Positions 35,341-43,844 of a stretch of 49,950 bases of DNA are shown piece after piece. Under the pieces are notes generated by a model that was given only the letters and a program-made list of their open reading frames with translations, was not told where the DNA came from and searched no databases. A program made the position numbers and the translations under genes. The stretch comes from Burkholderiales bacterium RIFCSPHIGHO2_12_FULL_63_20 (GTDB lineage: Bacteria > Pseudomonadota > Gammaproteobacteria > Burkholderiales > Burkholderiaceae_C): positions 67,271 to 117,220 of the forward strand of contig MESA01000007.1 of NCBI GenBank assembly GCA_001770775.1. The letters are read 5' to 3'. Numbering within the stretch: the first letter of the stretch is position 1; every line of letters starts with the position of its first letter.

Positions 35341-35416
35341 TCCCCGATAGCTCAGTTGGTAGAGCGCCGGACTGTTAATCCGTAGGTCCCTGGTTCGAGC
35401 CCAGGTCGGGGAGCCA
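35341..35416 (+). tRNA. tRNA-Asn (GTT), first copy
   Basis: A complete 76-base cloverleaf with encoded CCA. The acceptor arm pairs TCCCCGA with TCGGGGA, the D-loop is AGCTCAGTTGGTAGAGC, the anticodon is GTT at 35374-35376 in CTGTTAA, and the T-arm is CTGGTTCGAGCCCAG. It reads asparagine codons AAC and AAT. Confidence 0.97.
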
Positions 35417-35427
35417 AAAATTAACAC

Positions 35428-35451
35428 GACTTCGTGTGCCAATACGAAGTC
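35428..35451 (+). other. Hairpin in the spacer between the two tRNA genes
   Basis: A perfect eight-base-pair stem (GACTTCGT at 35428-35435 with ACGAAGTC at 35444-35451) and an eight-base loop fill the 47-base spacer. It has no T-run, so it more likely helps processing of the dicistronic tRNA precursor than ends transcription. Confidence 0.5.
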
Positions 35452-35463
35452 AGTCAGATTTGT

Positions 35464-35539
35464 TCCTCGATAGCTCAGTTGGTAGAGCGCCGGACTGTTA
35501 ATCCGTAGGTCCCTGGTTCGAGCCCAGGTCGAGGAGCCA
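35464..35539 (+). tRNA. tRNA-Asn (GTT), second copy
   Basis: A complete 76-base cloverleaf with encoded CCA and anticodon GTT at 35497-35499. It is identical to the first copy except for acceptor pair 4:69, which is T-A here and C-G in the first (TCCTCGA with TCGAGGA), a compensated double change that keeps the stem intact. Confidence 0.97.
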
Positions 35540-35557
35540 AAAATTCGGCAGGAAATC

Positions 35558-35592
35558 AAAGGCTTGGAAGCTTTCGCTCCCAGGCCTTTTTC
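35558..35592 (+). terminator. Terminator of the tRNA-Asn transcript
   Basis: AAAGGCTTGG at 35558-35567 pairs with CCAGGCCTTT near 35580-35589 (including G-T pairs). The loop contains the TTCG-type sequence and a T-run follows. It lies about 20 bases after the second CCA. Confidence 0.75.
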
Positions 35593-35676
35593 CTTATGGG
35601 CTTCGGCTGTGCGTCTCCATCAAGCGCAAGACCGGCAGAGCGCCCGGGGGCAAGCGTGCAGTTTTTGGGCCAATCT

Positions 35677-36567
35677 TCAAAGCTGGGGCTTGGAAGCCAT
35701 GGCCGGTGAAGGTCGGGTCACCTTATGGTCAAACGGGTGGAATGCGTCGCCCACCGCATGCAGAATGCGCTTCACGTACTTGCGCGTTTCCTGGTATGGC
35801 GGCACGCCTTTGTAGCGCTCCACCTTTCCCTCGCCGGCGTTGTAGGCTGCCGCCACCAAGGCCACGTCGCCCTGAAAGTAGGCCAGTAACCAGCGCAGAT
35901 AGGTGAGCCCGCCTCGGATGTTCTGAGCCGGATCGAAAGGGTTCTTGACGTTGAAACGCTCGCTGGTCTCAGGAATCAGCTGCATGAGACCCTGGGCGTT
36001 CTTCGGAGACAGCGCCTGCACGTTGAAGTTCGATTCAGCGGCGATGATGGCCAGGGCCAGTTGGGTGTCCACCTGATAGCGAGGCGCGAGCTTTTGCACC
36101 AGTTTGAGGATATGTCGTGGGGCGATCGAGTCGTAATTGACCCCAGGTGCGGATGACGGCCCCGCCGTCTCGTTGACGGGCGTGGGACGCAGGCATTCGG
36201 GCACCTCTTTGGTGGGGCCACCCACTACGCGCAACATGCTTTGTGCTTGAGGGAGGCCCTGCTCAGCAGCGGCCTGAAAGAAATAGGCGGCGGTGACGTC
36301 ATCACGCGCGCCTCCACGACCATTGGCGTACATCCAGCCCAGGTTGTACTGGGCTTGGGCGTCACCCAAGCGAGCACTCTGGCAGTACAGCTGGCGAGCC
36401 TGCTCAGGGTTGCGCTCAACACCCTCGCCATGTTCGTAGGCGATGGCCAGCGTTCGCAAGGCCTCGGCCGATGGCGCAGGCGCCTCGAGCGCCCATGCTG
36501 GCGCCAGTGCAGCAGCGCCACACACAGCCAGCCCGTAGAGTATCCTCTTTGAAAAAATAGGATGCAT
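35677..36567 (-). CDS. Lytic transglycosylase with N-terminal Sel1-like repeats
   Basis: Periplasmic murein-cleaving enzyme of 296 residues. The ATG at 36567 gives a signal peptide (ILYGLAVCGAAALAPAWA); an in-frame GTG 15 bases upstream is less likely. Residues about 35-115 hold Sel1-type repeats (TLAIAYEHGEGVERNPEQA, YNLGWMYANGRGG, AAAEQGLPQAQSML). The Slt-type domain follows, with catalytic Glu in AIIAAESNFNVQALSPKNAQ, then GLMQLIPETSERFNV and VAAAYNAGEGKVERY. The combination suggests a cell-wall enzyme that docks to partners through its repeats. It is convergent with the tRNA pair. Confidence 0.93.
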   Translation of the reverse strand: MHPIFSKRILYGLAVCGAAALAPAWALEAPAPSAEALRTLAIAYEHGEGVERNPEQARQLYCQSARLGDAQAQYNLGWMYANGRGGARDDVTAAYFFQAAAEQGLPQAQSMLRVVGGPTKEVPECLRPTPVNETAGPSSAPGVNYDSIAPRHILKLVQKLAPRYQVDTQLALAIIAAESNFNVQALSPKNAQGLMQLIPETSERFNVKNPFDPAQNIRGGLTYLRWLLAYFQGDVALVAAAYNAGEGKVERYKGVPPYQETRKYVKRILHAVGDAFHPFDHKVTRPSPAMASKPQL

Positions 36568-36652
36568 GCGTGCAGTATGCACACTTTGCCTGGCTTTGTG
36601 CAGGGTTTACCCAAGGCTTCCGGTTGAGCCGGATGGCGCATGCCGCGGGTGC

Positions 36653-38338
36653 TCAACGCACCAGTTTGGCTCGGATCAGGGTGAGGGCCTGCCGGGGCAC
36701 GTAGACCTTGCCGGTCTGGTCCGACCACACGACAACCCCTTCCAGTTCGTGGGTACGCTCTGCGGTCAGTAACTCGTTCTTGTGGATGGGCAGTCGAACC
36801 TCTTCGCCTTGGCTGTTGCGCACCCGCAAGACCGGGTTGGCCGCCTGTGTGCGATCCACCTCCGCCTGCAAGCCGAGGGCTGCCAGCGAAGGGACCGCAT
36901 CGACAAACAGACGTTCCTGCAACGCAGGGAGATCGAAGCCCATGACGCTGGCCATGTGGTGCGCCAGAGCGGTGTTCTCCCACAAGCCGCTCACCTGCCC
37001 TGGGCCAAAGCTGTACAGGAAGGGATCGCCGCCCGTGTGGCCGTTGGTCGTCCAGCCCACCCCGGCGCGTGAAGACAGCATCGGGCCCAGCACGTATTGC
37101 AGCCACGTTTGCGGGGGCGCGGTCTGAATGGCCTGCACTTCTTGCGCACTCAGGTCCTGGACACCCCAGTGGCGGGCCAGCACGTCGCGAATGTGGGCCT
37201 CGGACTTGTCTTGAGCCATGAGGCGGGCCAGGCCTTCTCCGGTCAGAGTGGCACGCCGCAGCGGGGTCACCAGGCTGTCGTCGTCGGTGGTGGCGTAACG
37301 CGTGGCCTCGCGACGGCCAATGGTCAGGCCACCGTTGCCGTGGTCGGAGGTGCTGATGATGAGGGTCTGGCCATCGGCACGCGCGAAGTCCAGCGCCACC
37401 TTGACGGCCTCGTCATAGGCCGCGAGGTCGCTGATCACGCCAGCCGGATCGTTGGCGTGTGCCGCCCAGTCGACCTTGGAGCCCTCCACGAACAGGAAGA
37501 AGCCATGACGCTGCCCCTTCTCGCTGCGCGAGAGCACGTCGATGGCCTTGCGGGTCATCTCGGCCAGGGAGGGTTGGTCTGGGGCGAACTGGGCGCGATC
37601 GAGGTCGTAGACCATGTCGTCGCGGGCGAACATGCCGAACAGCTTGGTGCCCGAGGCGGCGTGCATCTGCGCACGGGTGCGCACGAAGTCGTAACCCTTG
37701 CCCTGGAGCACGCGAACGAGGTCTTCGTTGTCCTGACGGACGCCGCGGCCATCGGCCATGGGCAGAAGGTGCTGCTCCCCGCCGGCCAGGACCACGTCGA
37801 TGTCCTGGTAGACCTGCTGCTCACCGATGTCGTTGTAGCGACCGCGATCGTGGGTGTGCGCGCTGAATGCTGCGGGTGAAGCGTGCTGAATATTGGCAGT
37901 GGCGACCAGGCCGGTGGCACGGCCGGTGAGGCGCGCGCCCTCCAGCACGGTGGGCAGCGGCGCGTAGGCCTGTGCCGGGTTGGCGTCCACGCCTGCGATG
38001 GTCACCCGCCAGGGGGCCACGGCAATGCCCTTGTCGGTGCCTTTGCGTCCGGTGGCAAACGCCGTGCCACCTGGGGCCGAGTCGGTGATGATGGAATCGG
38101 CGCCATAGGTCTGCACGGCGCCGGTGAGGATGCCATCTGACGCCAGCCGGGCGCCCTTGACCCAGCGTGTCAGGGCCCAGGCTTCGTTGGGGGTGCCGTC
38201 GCTCATCATGAAAATGACGTTGCGAACCGGCGGCGGGGTGGCGCTCGCCTGGGTGTGTGACAGCGGCGCATGACCACAGGCGGCCAAGGCGGCGCCCAGC
38301 GCAAGCGTCAGCAGGATGCGAGGAGAGCGCACGCGCAT
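36653..38338 (-). CDS. Alkaline phosphatase lipoprotein
   Basis: PhoA-superfamily phosphomonoesterase of 561 residues with lipobox ALAACG in the signal peptide (start ATG 38338), so it is anchored in an envelope membrane. Metal-site Asp47 is in IFMMSDGTPNEAWAL and the nucleophile Ser87 in TDSAPGGTAFATGRKG, the counterpart of the usual D-S-A motif. Later metal ligands lie in EGSKVDWAAHANDP, ISTSDHGNGGLTIGRR and TTNGHTGGDPF. It probably releases phosphate from organic esters. I saw no Pho box, but the search by eye was not exhaustive. Confidence 0.92.
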   Translation of the reverse strand: MRVRSPRILLTLALGAALAACGHAPLSHTQASATPPPVRNVIFMMSDGTPNEAWALTRWVKGARLASDGILTGAVQTYGADSIITDSAPGGTAFATGRKGTDKGIAVAPWRVTIAGVDANPAQAYAPLPTVLEGARLTGRATGLVATANIQHASPAAFSAHTHDRGRYNDIGEQQVYQDIDVVLAGGEQHLLPMADGRGVRQDNEDLVRVLQGKGYDFVRTRAQMHAASGTKLFGMFARDDMVYDLDRAQFAPDQPSLAEMTRKAIDVLSRSEKGQRHGFFLFVEGSKVDWAAHANDPAGVISDLAAYDEAVKVALDFARADGQTLIISTSDHGNGGLTIGRREATRYATTDDDSLVTPLRRATLTGEGLARLMAQDKSEAHIRDVLARHWGVQDLSAQEVQAIQTAPPQTWLQYVLGPMLSSRAGVGWTTNGHTGGDPFLYSFGPGQVSGLWENTALAHHMASVMGFDLPALQERLFVDAVPSLAALGLQAEVDRTQAANPVLRVRNSQGEEVRLPIHKNELLTAERTHELEGVVVWSDQTGKVYVPRQALTLIRAKLVR

Positions 38339-38352
38339 GAGCAAACCGCCTT

Positions 38353-38823
38353 TCAGCGCTGCGGCGACGCCACACGAGCCCAGCTGCCGTCAGGCTGCCA
38401 GACCTCGATGACGCAGTCGGAGGACGGCACGGGGTCGATGGTGCCGTACCACTCGGAGATGGCCGCGCCGCAGGCCTGCGCCTGCTGGGCCAGGGTCTGC
38501 CAGCGGTCTTTGCTGATGCGAGCGTGCTTGCGCAAGGTCTCGCCGGTCAACAGGCTGCGAGGCGGCACGCCCAGGCGGTACACGCCGTTGCCAAGTTGGC
38601 GCATCACCTCCAGCGTCGGGGGCTGGGCCACGCCGTTCACTTCCAGGCTCTTGGCCGCTGACGGCTCGTAGCGTTGGTTCAGCGAGAACCACACCAGCGG
38701 GCATTCCACGGCCGGTGTGTCGGTCTGGTCGTGGGGCAGGATGTGCCCGTTTTCGAGGATGCGGAGCAAGTGGCTGCCCAGCGTGTAGTGCCAGGCGAGC
38801 AAGGGAGCGGAGTCTTGTTTCAT
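38353..38823 (-). CDS. Uncharacterised 156-residue protein with a possible ART-like N-terminus
   Basis: No family is recognised with confidence. The start at 38823 (MKQDSAPLLAWHYTLGSHLL) is chosen because upstream codons overlap creA. Visible features are His12-Tyr13-Thr14 followed by LLRILENGHILP, a short VWFSLNQRYEPSA stretch, and an ending with ISEWYGTIDPVP and IEVWQPDGSW. The pattern of aromatic-H-x-T, then I-L-x-x-G, is reminiscent of the first motif of ADP-ribosyltransferase-fold proteins such as DarT and Tpt1. That is a resemblance only. It lies between creA and the phosphatase on the same strand, 12 bases after creA, and has no signal peptide. Confidence 0.75.
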   Translation of the reverse strand: MKQDSAPLLAWHYTLGSHLLRILENGHILPHDQTDTPAVECPLVWFSLNQRYEPSAAKSLEVNGVAQPPTLEVMRQLGNGVYRLGVPPRSLLTGETLRKHARISKDRWQTLAQQAQACGAAISEWYGTIDPVPSSDCVIEVWQPDGSWARVASPQR

Positions 38824-38834
38824 CAATGCAGGGT

Positions 38835-39293
38835 TCAGCGCCACGGCATCACGGGCACGGTGGAGATGCTGTTGGCCGGGGCGCCGTCGATCAGCTTGCG
38901 GCTGATACCAAGGTAAACAAGCGTGCTGTGCTTGGCATCCCACATGCGCACGACGCGGGTTTCTTTGAACAGGATGGAGGTGTCTTCACTGAAGACGGTT
39001 TCGTTCTCGGGCAGCTTGGCCGGGAGTGTGATGGGCCCGGTCTGGCGGCAGGCCAGGGAGAACTGGCTGGGGTCTTCGGCCAGACCGAACGTGCCCTTGA
39101 CGCCGCCTGTGCGGGCCTGGCTGACGTGGCAGGTGACGCCCGGCACCTTGGGGTCGGCAAAGGCTTCGACGCACACCTTGTGGTTGGCGCCCCAGAACTT
39201 CCACGCGGTGGTCACGCAACCCACGGTTTCCGCTTGAGCGGAGGTGAGCGATGCGAGGAGCAACAGGGGCGCGAGGGCGGCATGGATTTTCAT
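38835..39293 (-). CDS. creA: CreA family protein
   Basis: Exported protein of 152 residues with signal peptide (ALAPLLLLASLTSAQA). The body matches CreA: ETVGCVTTAWKFWGANHKVC, ADPKVPGVTCHVSQARTGG and EDTSILFKETRVVRMWD. The family is widespread in proteobacteria and its molecular function is not established. It is divergent from the RND efflux operon and followed closely by an unrecognised gene. Confidence 0.93.
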   Translation of the reverse strand: MKIHAALAPLLLLASLTSAQAETVGCVTTAWKFWGANHKVCVEAFADPKVPGVTCHVSQARTGGVKGTFGLAEDPSQFSLACRQTGPITLPAKLPENETVFSEDTSILFKETRVVRMWDAKHSTLVYLGISRKLIDGAPANSISTVPVMPWR

Positions 39294-39409
39294 GGGTGCA
39301 TCATATTCCGCTCTGCCCCCAACTTGTCACGGTGTGGGGGCACTCGCTTGCTTTACGGTTCGTTCACATGACTCGGTCAGAATCTGCACAACCGCCCCAC
39401 ACCGGAATC

Positions 39410-40663
39410 ATGATGTCTGTTCCTGCCTTTGGCGCCTTTGCGCGCTCTACCCGCCCGACTCTCGCCGCCACGCGCCCTGCCCTGTGGCTTGCCCTGGTGG
39501 CCGCGCTGACCTTGTCGGCCTGCGGCGACCAGCCAGACGAAGCGAAGTCGGGCAAGAAAGAGCCCACCACTGTGGGCGTGCTGGTGTTGAAGGCCGAGCA
39601 GCAGGCGCTGAGCACCGAGTTGCCTGGGCGCACGGTGGCGGTGCAGGCGGCCGATGTGCGTCCGCAGGTGAGCGGCATCATCCGTCAGCGCCTGTTCAAC
39701 GAGGGCGAGGCTGTGAAGGCGGGCCAGGCGCTGTATCAGATCGATGCGCGGACGTATGAGGTGGCCGTGGCCAGTGCCAAGGCCGCCCAGGCCAAGGCGC
39801 AGGCGGCTGCACGGTTGGCCGAGTTGAACTTCAAGCGCAACGCGGACCTGGTGAAACAGCAGGCCGTCAGTCAGCAGGTGTTTGAGGAAAGTCAGGCGGC
39901 CGTGCAACAGACGGCGGCCGAGTTGTCTGCCGCGCAGGCTGCACTGGCCCAGGCGCAGATCAATCTGGACTACACCCGCATCGTGGCGCCAATTGGCGGG
40001 CGGGTGGGCTTGTCCAGCGTCACGCTGGGCGCCCTGGTGACGGCCAATCAGGCCGCAGCCCTGACCCAGATCACGCAACTGGACCCGATGCACGTGGACA
40101 TCACGCAGTCGAGCACCGAGGTGCTGCGCTTGCAGCGTGACCTGGCCGCCGGGCACTTTGAGCGTCACCCTTCGGGTTCGGCGCAGGTGCACATCGTGCT
40201 GGAAGACGGCAGCGTCTACCCGCATGCCGCCACCTTGAAGTTTGAAGGGGTGAACGTCAACACCTCGACGGGCGCCATCATCTTGCGCGCCCAGGTGCCG
40301 AACCCAGACCGGGTGCTGCTGCCGGGCATGTATGTGCGGGCACGCCTGGCCACCGGGCTGGTGCCCCATGCCCTGCTGGTGCCTCAACAGGCAGTCAAGC
40401 GCGAGTTGAGCGGCAAGGCCAGCGTGCTGGTGGTGACCCCAGACAGCAAGGTAGAGCACCGGCCGATCGAGGTGGCCGAGGCCGTGGGGCAGCACTGGCG
40501 CGTGCGCAGTGGCCTGAAGGCGGGTGAGGCCATCGTGATGGACGGGCTGCAGCGCATCAAGCCAGGTGACACGGTGAAGACGGTGAACGTGGCGGACACA
40601 GCAGCTGCCAAGGCGACGGACAAGGCAGGGGCGGCGTCCCAGCCGGCGTCGAGCGCACGCTGA
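39410..40663 (+). CDS. RND efflux periplasmic adaptor lipoprotein (AcrA/MexA type)
   Basis: Membrane-fusion protein of 417 residues linking an RND pump to an outer-membrane channel. I use the tandem ATG at 39410/39413, which gives a signal peptide ending in lipobox LSACG; an ATG at 39368 is possible. The lipoyl half-motif VRPQVSGIIRQRLFNEGEAV and its partner YTRIVAPIGGRVGLSSVTLG flank an alpha-helical hairpin (about 110-185). The C-terminal barrel domains include VLLPGMYVRARL. The pump gene follows after 10 bases; no outer-membrane channel gene is adjacent. Confidence 0.95.
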   Translation: MMSVPAFGAFARSTRPTLAATRPALWLALVAALTLSACGDQPDEAKSGKKEPTTVGVLVLKAEQQALSTELPGRTVAVQAADVRPQVSGIIRQRLFNEGEAVKAGQALYQIDARTYEVAVASAKAAQAKAQAAARLAELNFKRNADLVKQQAVSQQVFEESQAAVQQTAAELSAAQAALAQAQINLDYTRIVAPIGGRVGLSSVTLGALVTANQAAALTQITQLDPMHVDITQSSTEVLRLQRDLAAGHFERHPSGSAQVHIVLEDGSVYPHAATLKFEGVNVNTSTGAIILRAQVPNPDRVLLPGMYVRARLATGLVPHALLVPQQAVKRELSGKASVLVVTPDSKVEHRPIEVAEAVGQHWRVRSGLKAGEAIVMDGLQRIKPGDTVKTVNVADTAAAKATDKAGAASQPASSAR

Positions 40664-40673
40664 GGGCCGGGTC

Positions 40674-43600
40674 ATGGCGCATTTCTTCATCAACCGGCCC
40701 ATCTTTGCGTGGGTGATCGCCATCGTCATCATGCTGGGCGGCGGGCTGGCCCTGCAGACCTTGCCGATCGAGCAGTATCCGGACATCGCCCCACCGCAGG
40801 TCAGCATCAGCGCGACCTACACCGGCGCCTCGGCCGAGACGGTGGACAGCTCCGTGTCGCAGGTGATCGAGCAACAGCTCAAGGGCATCGACAACCTGCT
40901 TTACATGTCGTCCACCAGTGACGCGGCGGGCAGCTCACGCACCACCCTCACCTTTTTGCCCGGCACCAATGTGGACCTGGCACAGATGCAGGTGCAAAAC
41001 AAGCTGCAGCAAGCCATGTCACGCCTGCCGCCTGCGGTGCAGAGCCGTGGGGTGACTGTGACGAAGGGTGGCAGCGATTACATGATCGTTTACCACTTCA
41101 CCTCGTCTGACCCGGATGTGAGCGCGGTGGATGTGGGGGACTTCCTCACCTCCAACCTGGTGGACGTGATTGGACGCGTGGACGGGGTGGGCGAAGTGCA
41201 GGTGTTCGGCACCAACTACGCCATGCGGATCTGGATGGACCCGGCCAAGCTGGAAAAGTACGCGCTGATGCCGTCGGACATTGCCAGCGCCATCCAGGCG
41301 CAGAACACGCAGGTGTCGGCGGGCAAGCTGGGCGACCTGCCGGCGCTGCCCGACCAGCAGCTCAATGCCACGATCACGGCACGCAGCAAGCTGCAGACGG
41401 TGGAACAGTTCGAGAACGTGCTGCTGAAGTCTGCGCCCGATGGGGCGGTCGTGCTGCTGAAAGATGTGGCACGCGTCGAGCTGGGCAGCGACAACGCGAA
41501 TGCGGCCTCGCTGCGCAATGGCATGCCCGGCGCCGGCTTGGGGATCATTCTGGCCGACGGGGCCAATGCCATGGCGGTGGCCGATGCGGTGCACGCCAAG
41601 GTCAAAGAGCTGGCCCCCTACCTGCCGCCAGGCCTGACGCCGTTCGTGACGCGCGACTCGTCGCCTTTCGTGCGCTCTTCGATCGATGAGGTGGTCAAGA
41701 CGCTGCTGGAGGCCATGTTGCTGGTCTTCGTCGTGATGTACCTGTTCTTGCAGAACTTCCGGGCCACGCTGATTCCGGCGATTGCCGTGCCGGTGGTGCT
41801 GCTGGGCACCTTCGGGGTGCTGTCAGTGGCGGGTTACTCCATCAACATGCTGACGATGTTCGCCATGGTGCTGGCCATTGGCCTGCTGGTGGACGATGCC
41901 ATCGTGGTGGTGGAAAACGTCGAGCGGGTGATGAGCGAGGAAGGCCTACCGCCCAAGGAGGCCGCTCGCAAGTCGATGCGCGAGATCACGCCGGCGCTGA
42001 TCGGCATTGGCGTGACCTTGTCCGCGGTGTTCATCCCGATGGCCTTCTTCGGCGGCTCGACCGGGGTGATCTACCGGCAGTTCTCGGTGACCATTGTGGC
42101 GGCCATGGCCTTGTCGGTGTTTGTGGCACTGACATTGACGCCGGCGTTGTGCGCCACCCTGCTGAAGGCCGTTCCCAAGGGGCAACACGGTGACCATGGC
42201 GGCGTGCCGCGCACCGGTTTGCTGGGCCTCAATGACCGCTTCTTCCGGTGGTTCAACCATCACTTCGACCGCACCTCGCGCCGCTACCAGAGCGGTGTAG
42301 GCGGGTGGCTGCGTCGCAGCAAGCGTGTCGGGTTGGTGTATCTGATGCTGTGCGGGGTCACGGCGGTGCTGTTCTTGCGCTTGCCCACGTCCTTCCTGCC
42401 CAACGAGGACCAGGGTTTCGTCCAGATCCAGATCAACCTGCCGGCCGGTGCCTCCGATGCCCGCCTGCGCGGCGTGATCAAGGAGATCACCGCGTACATG
42501 GCCGAACAGCCGGACGTGGTGAGCTTCAATGCGGTCATCGGGCGAGGCGGGGATCAAAGCTCGGCGCGCGGCTTCATCCGTTTGAAGGACTGGAGCGAGC
42601 GTCCGAACCCCCAGCAGCACGCCCAGGAGATCGCGCGCAAAGCCACGCGGGATCTGACCAAGATCCGGGATGCCCGCATCATTGTGAGCCTGCCGCCTGC
42701 GGTGCGGGGTCTGGGCAGCACGGCCGGGTTCAACTTCCAGCTCAAGGACCTCAATGGCCTGGGGCACGAAGCGCTGACGCAGGCCAAGGACACGCTGCTG
42801 GCCAAAGCGCGTGAGCGCGATGACGTGATGATCAATGTGCGCTCGACCAATCTGGACGACACGGCGCAGCTCGGCGTGCTGATCGATGACCGCAAGGCGG
42901 CGGCCTTGGGCCTGTCCACATCGGACGTGAACGCGGTGCTGAGCAGTGCGCTGGGGGGCACCTACCTGAACGACTTCCTGCACAACGGCCGTGTCAAGCG
43001 GGTGTACATGCAGGCTGATGCGCCTTTCCGCATGCTGCCGCAGGACATCGGTGACTGGACCGTGCGCAACAAGAATGGCGAGATGGTGCCCTTCTCGGCG
43101 TTTTCCGAGACGACGTGGACGGGTGGGCCGCCCGAGGTGCGGCGCTACAACGGCAGCCCGGCCTTCGAGTTCACGGGCTCGACCCCGGCGGGCGTGAGCA
43201 CGGGCGACGCGATGGCGGCCATCGACGAGATGATGAAGGACATGCCGCTGGGCATTGCGCACGAGTGGACAGGCGCCTCGCTGCAGGAGCGGCTGTCGGG
43301 CGAGCAGGCCCCCTTGCTATACGCCATCTCCATCCTGTTCGTGTTCCTGTGCCTAGCGGCGCTGTACGAGAGCTGGACGGTGCCCTTGTCAGTGATCCTG
43401 TCGGTGCCGCTGGGGGTGATCGGCGCGCTGATCTTCACCGGGGCCCGCGAGTTTGCCAACGATGTGTACTTCCAGGTGGGCCTGCTGACGACCGTGGGCC
43501 TGGCCTCGAAGAACGCGATCCTGATCGTGGAGTTTGCGACCAAGCTGCAGGACGAAGGCCGGGCCTTGTTTGACGCCACGCTGGAGGCCGTGCGGCTGCG

Positions 43601-43814
43601 CCTGCGCCCCATCATCATGACCTCGCTGGCGTTCGGCTTCGGGGTGATCCCCCTGGCCATCGGCACGGGCGCCGGCGCGGCGGGCCGTCAGGCGATTGGC
43701 ACGGCGGTGCTGGGCGGCATGGTGTTTTCGACCGTGCTGGGCCTGTTCTTCGTGCCGGTTTTCTTCCTGCTGGTGCGCAGCTGGTTCAGGTCCAGGTCGG
43801 ACAGCGCGGACTGA
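40674..43814 (+). CDS. RND multidrug efflux permease (HAE1/AcrB type)
   Basis: Inner-membrane proton-driven pump of 1046 residues, the normal length for the hydrophobe/amphiphile family. The N-terminus MAHFFINRPIFAWVIAIVIM and the porter-domain sequence YPDIAPPQVSISATYTGASA are typical. The proton-relay Asp-Asp pair lies in helix 4 (AIGLLVDDAIVVVENVERVM, near residue 405), and the C-terminal half has VGLASKNAILIVEFATKL. Substrates cannot be predicted. No local regulator gene is present. Confidence 0.97.
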   Translation: MAHFFINRPIFAWVIAIVIMLGGGLALQTLPIEQYPDIAPPQVSISATYTGASAETVDSSVSQVIEQQLKGIDNLLYMSSTSDAAGSSRTTLTFLPGTNVDLAQMQVQNKLQQAMSRLPPAVQSRGVTVTKGGSDYMIVYHFTSSDPDVSAVDVGDFLTSNLVDVIGRVDGVGEVQVFGTNYAMRIWMDPAKLEKYALMPSDIASAIQAQNTQVSAGKLGDLPALPDQQLNATITARSKLQTVEQFENVLLKSAPDGAVVLLKDVARVELGSDNANAASLRNGMPGAGLGIILADGANAMAVADAVHAKVKELAPYLPPGLTPFVTRDSSPFVRSSIDEVVKTLLEAMLLVFVVMYLFLQNFRATLIPAIAVPVVLLGTFGVLSVAGYSINMLTMFAMVLAIGLLVDDAIVVVENVERVMSEEGLPPKEAARKSMREITPALIGIGVTLSAVFIPMAFFGGSTGVIYRQFSVTIVAAMALSVFVALTLTPALCATLLKAVPKGQHGDHGGVPRTGLLGLNDRFFRWFNHHFDRTSRRYQSGVGGWLRRSKRVGLVYLMLCGVTAVLFLRLPTSFLPNEDQGFVQIQINLPAGASDARLRGVIKEITAYMAEQPDVVSFNAVIGRGGDQSSARGFIRLKDWSERPNPQQHAQEIARKATRDLTKIRDARIIVSLPPAVRGLGSTAGFNFQLKDLNGLGHEALTQAKDTLLAKARERDDVMINVRSTNLDDTAQLGVLIDDRKAAALGLSTSDVNAVLSSALGGTYLNDFLHNGRVKRVYMQADAPFRMLPQDIGDWTVRNKNGEMVPFSAFSETTWTGGPPEVRRYNGSPAFEFTGSTPAGVSTGDAMAAIDEMMKDMPLGIAHEWTGASLQERLSGEQAPLLYAISILFVFLCLAALYESWTVPLSVILSVPLGVIGALIFTGAREFANDVYFQVGLLTTVGLASKNAILIVEFATKLQDEGRALFDATLEAVRLRLRPIIMTSLAFGFGVIPLAIGTGAGAAGRQAIGTAVLGGMVFSTVLGLFFVPVFFLLVRSWFRSRSDSAD

Positions 43815-43844
43815 GCCCTGATCGACGTGAGCCGGCGCTCGGTC

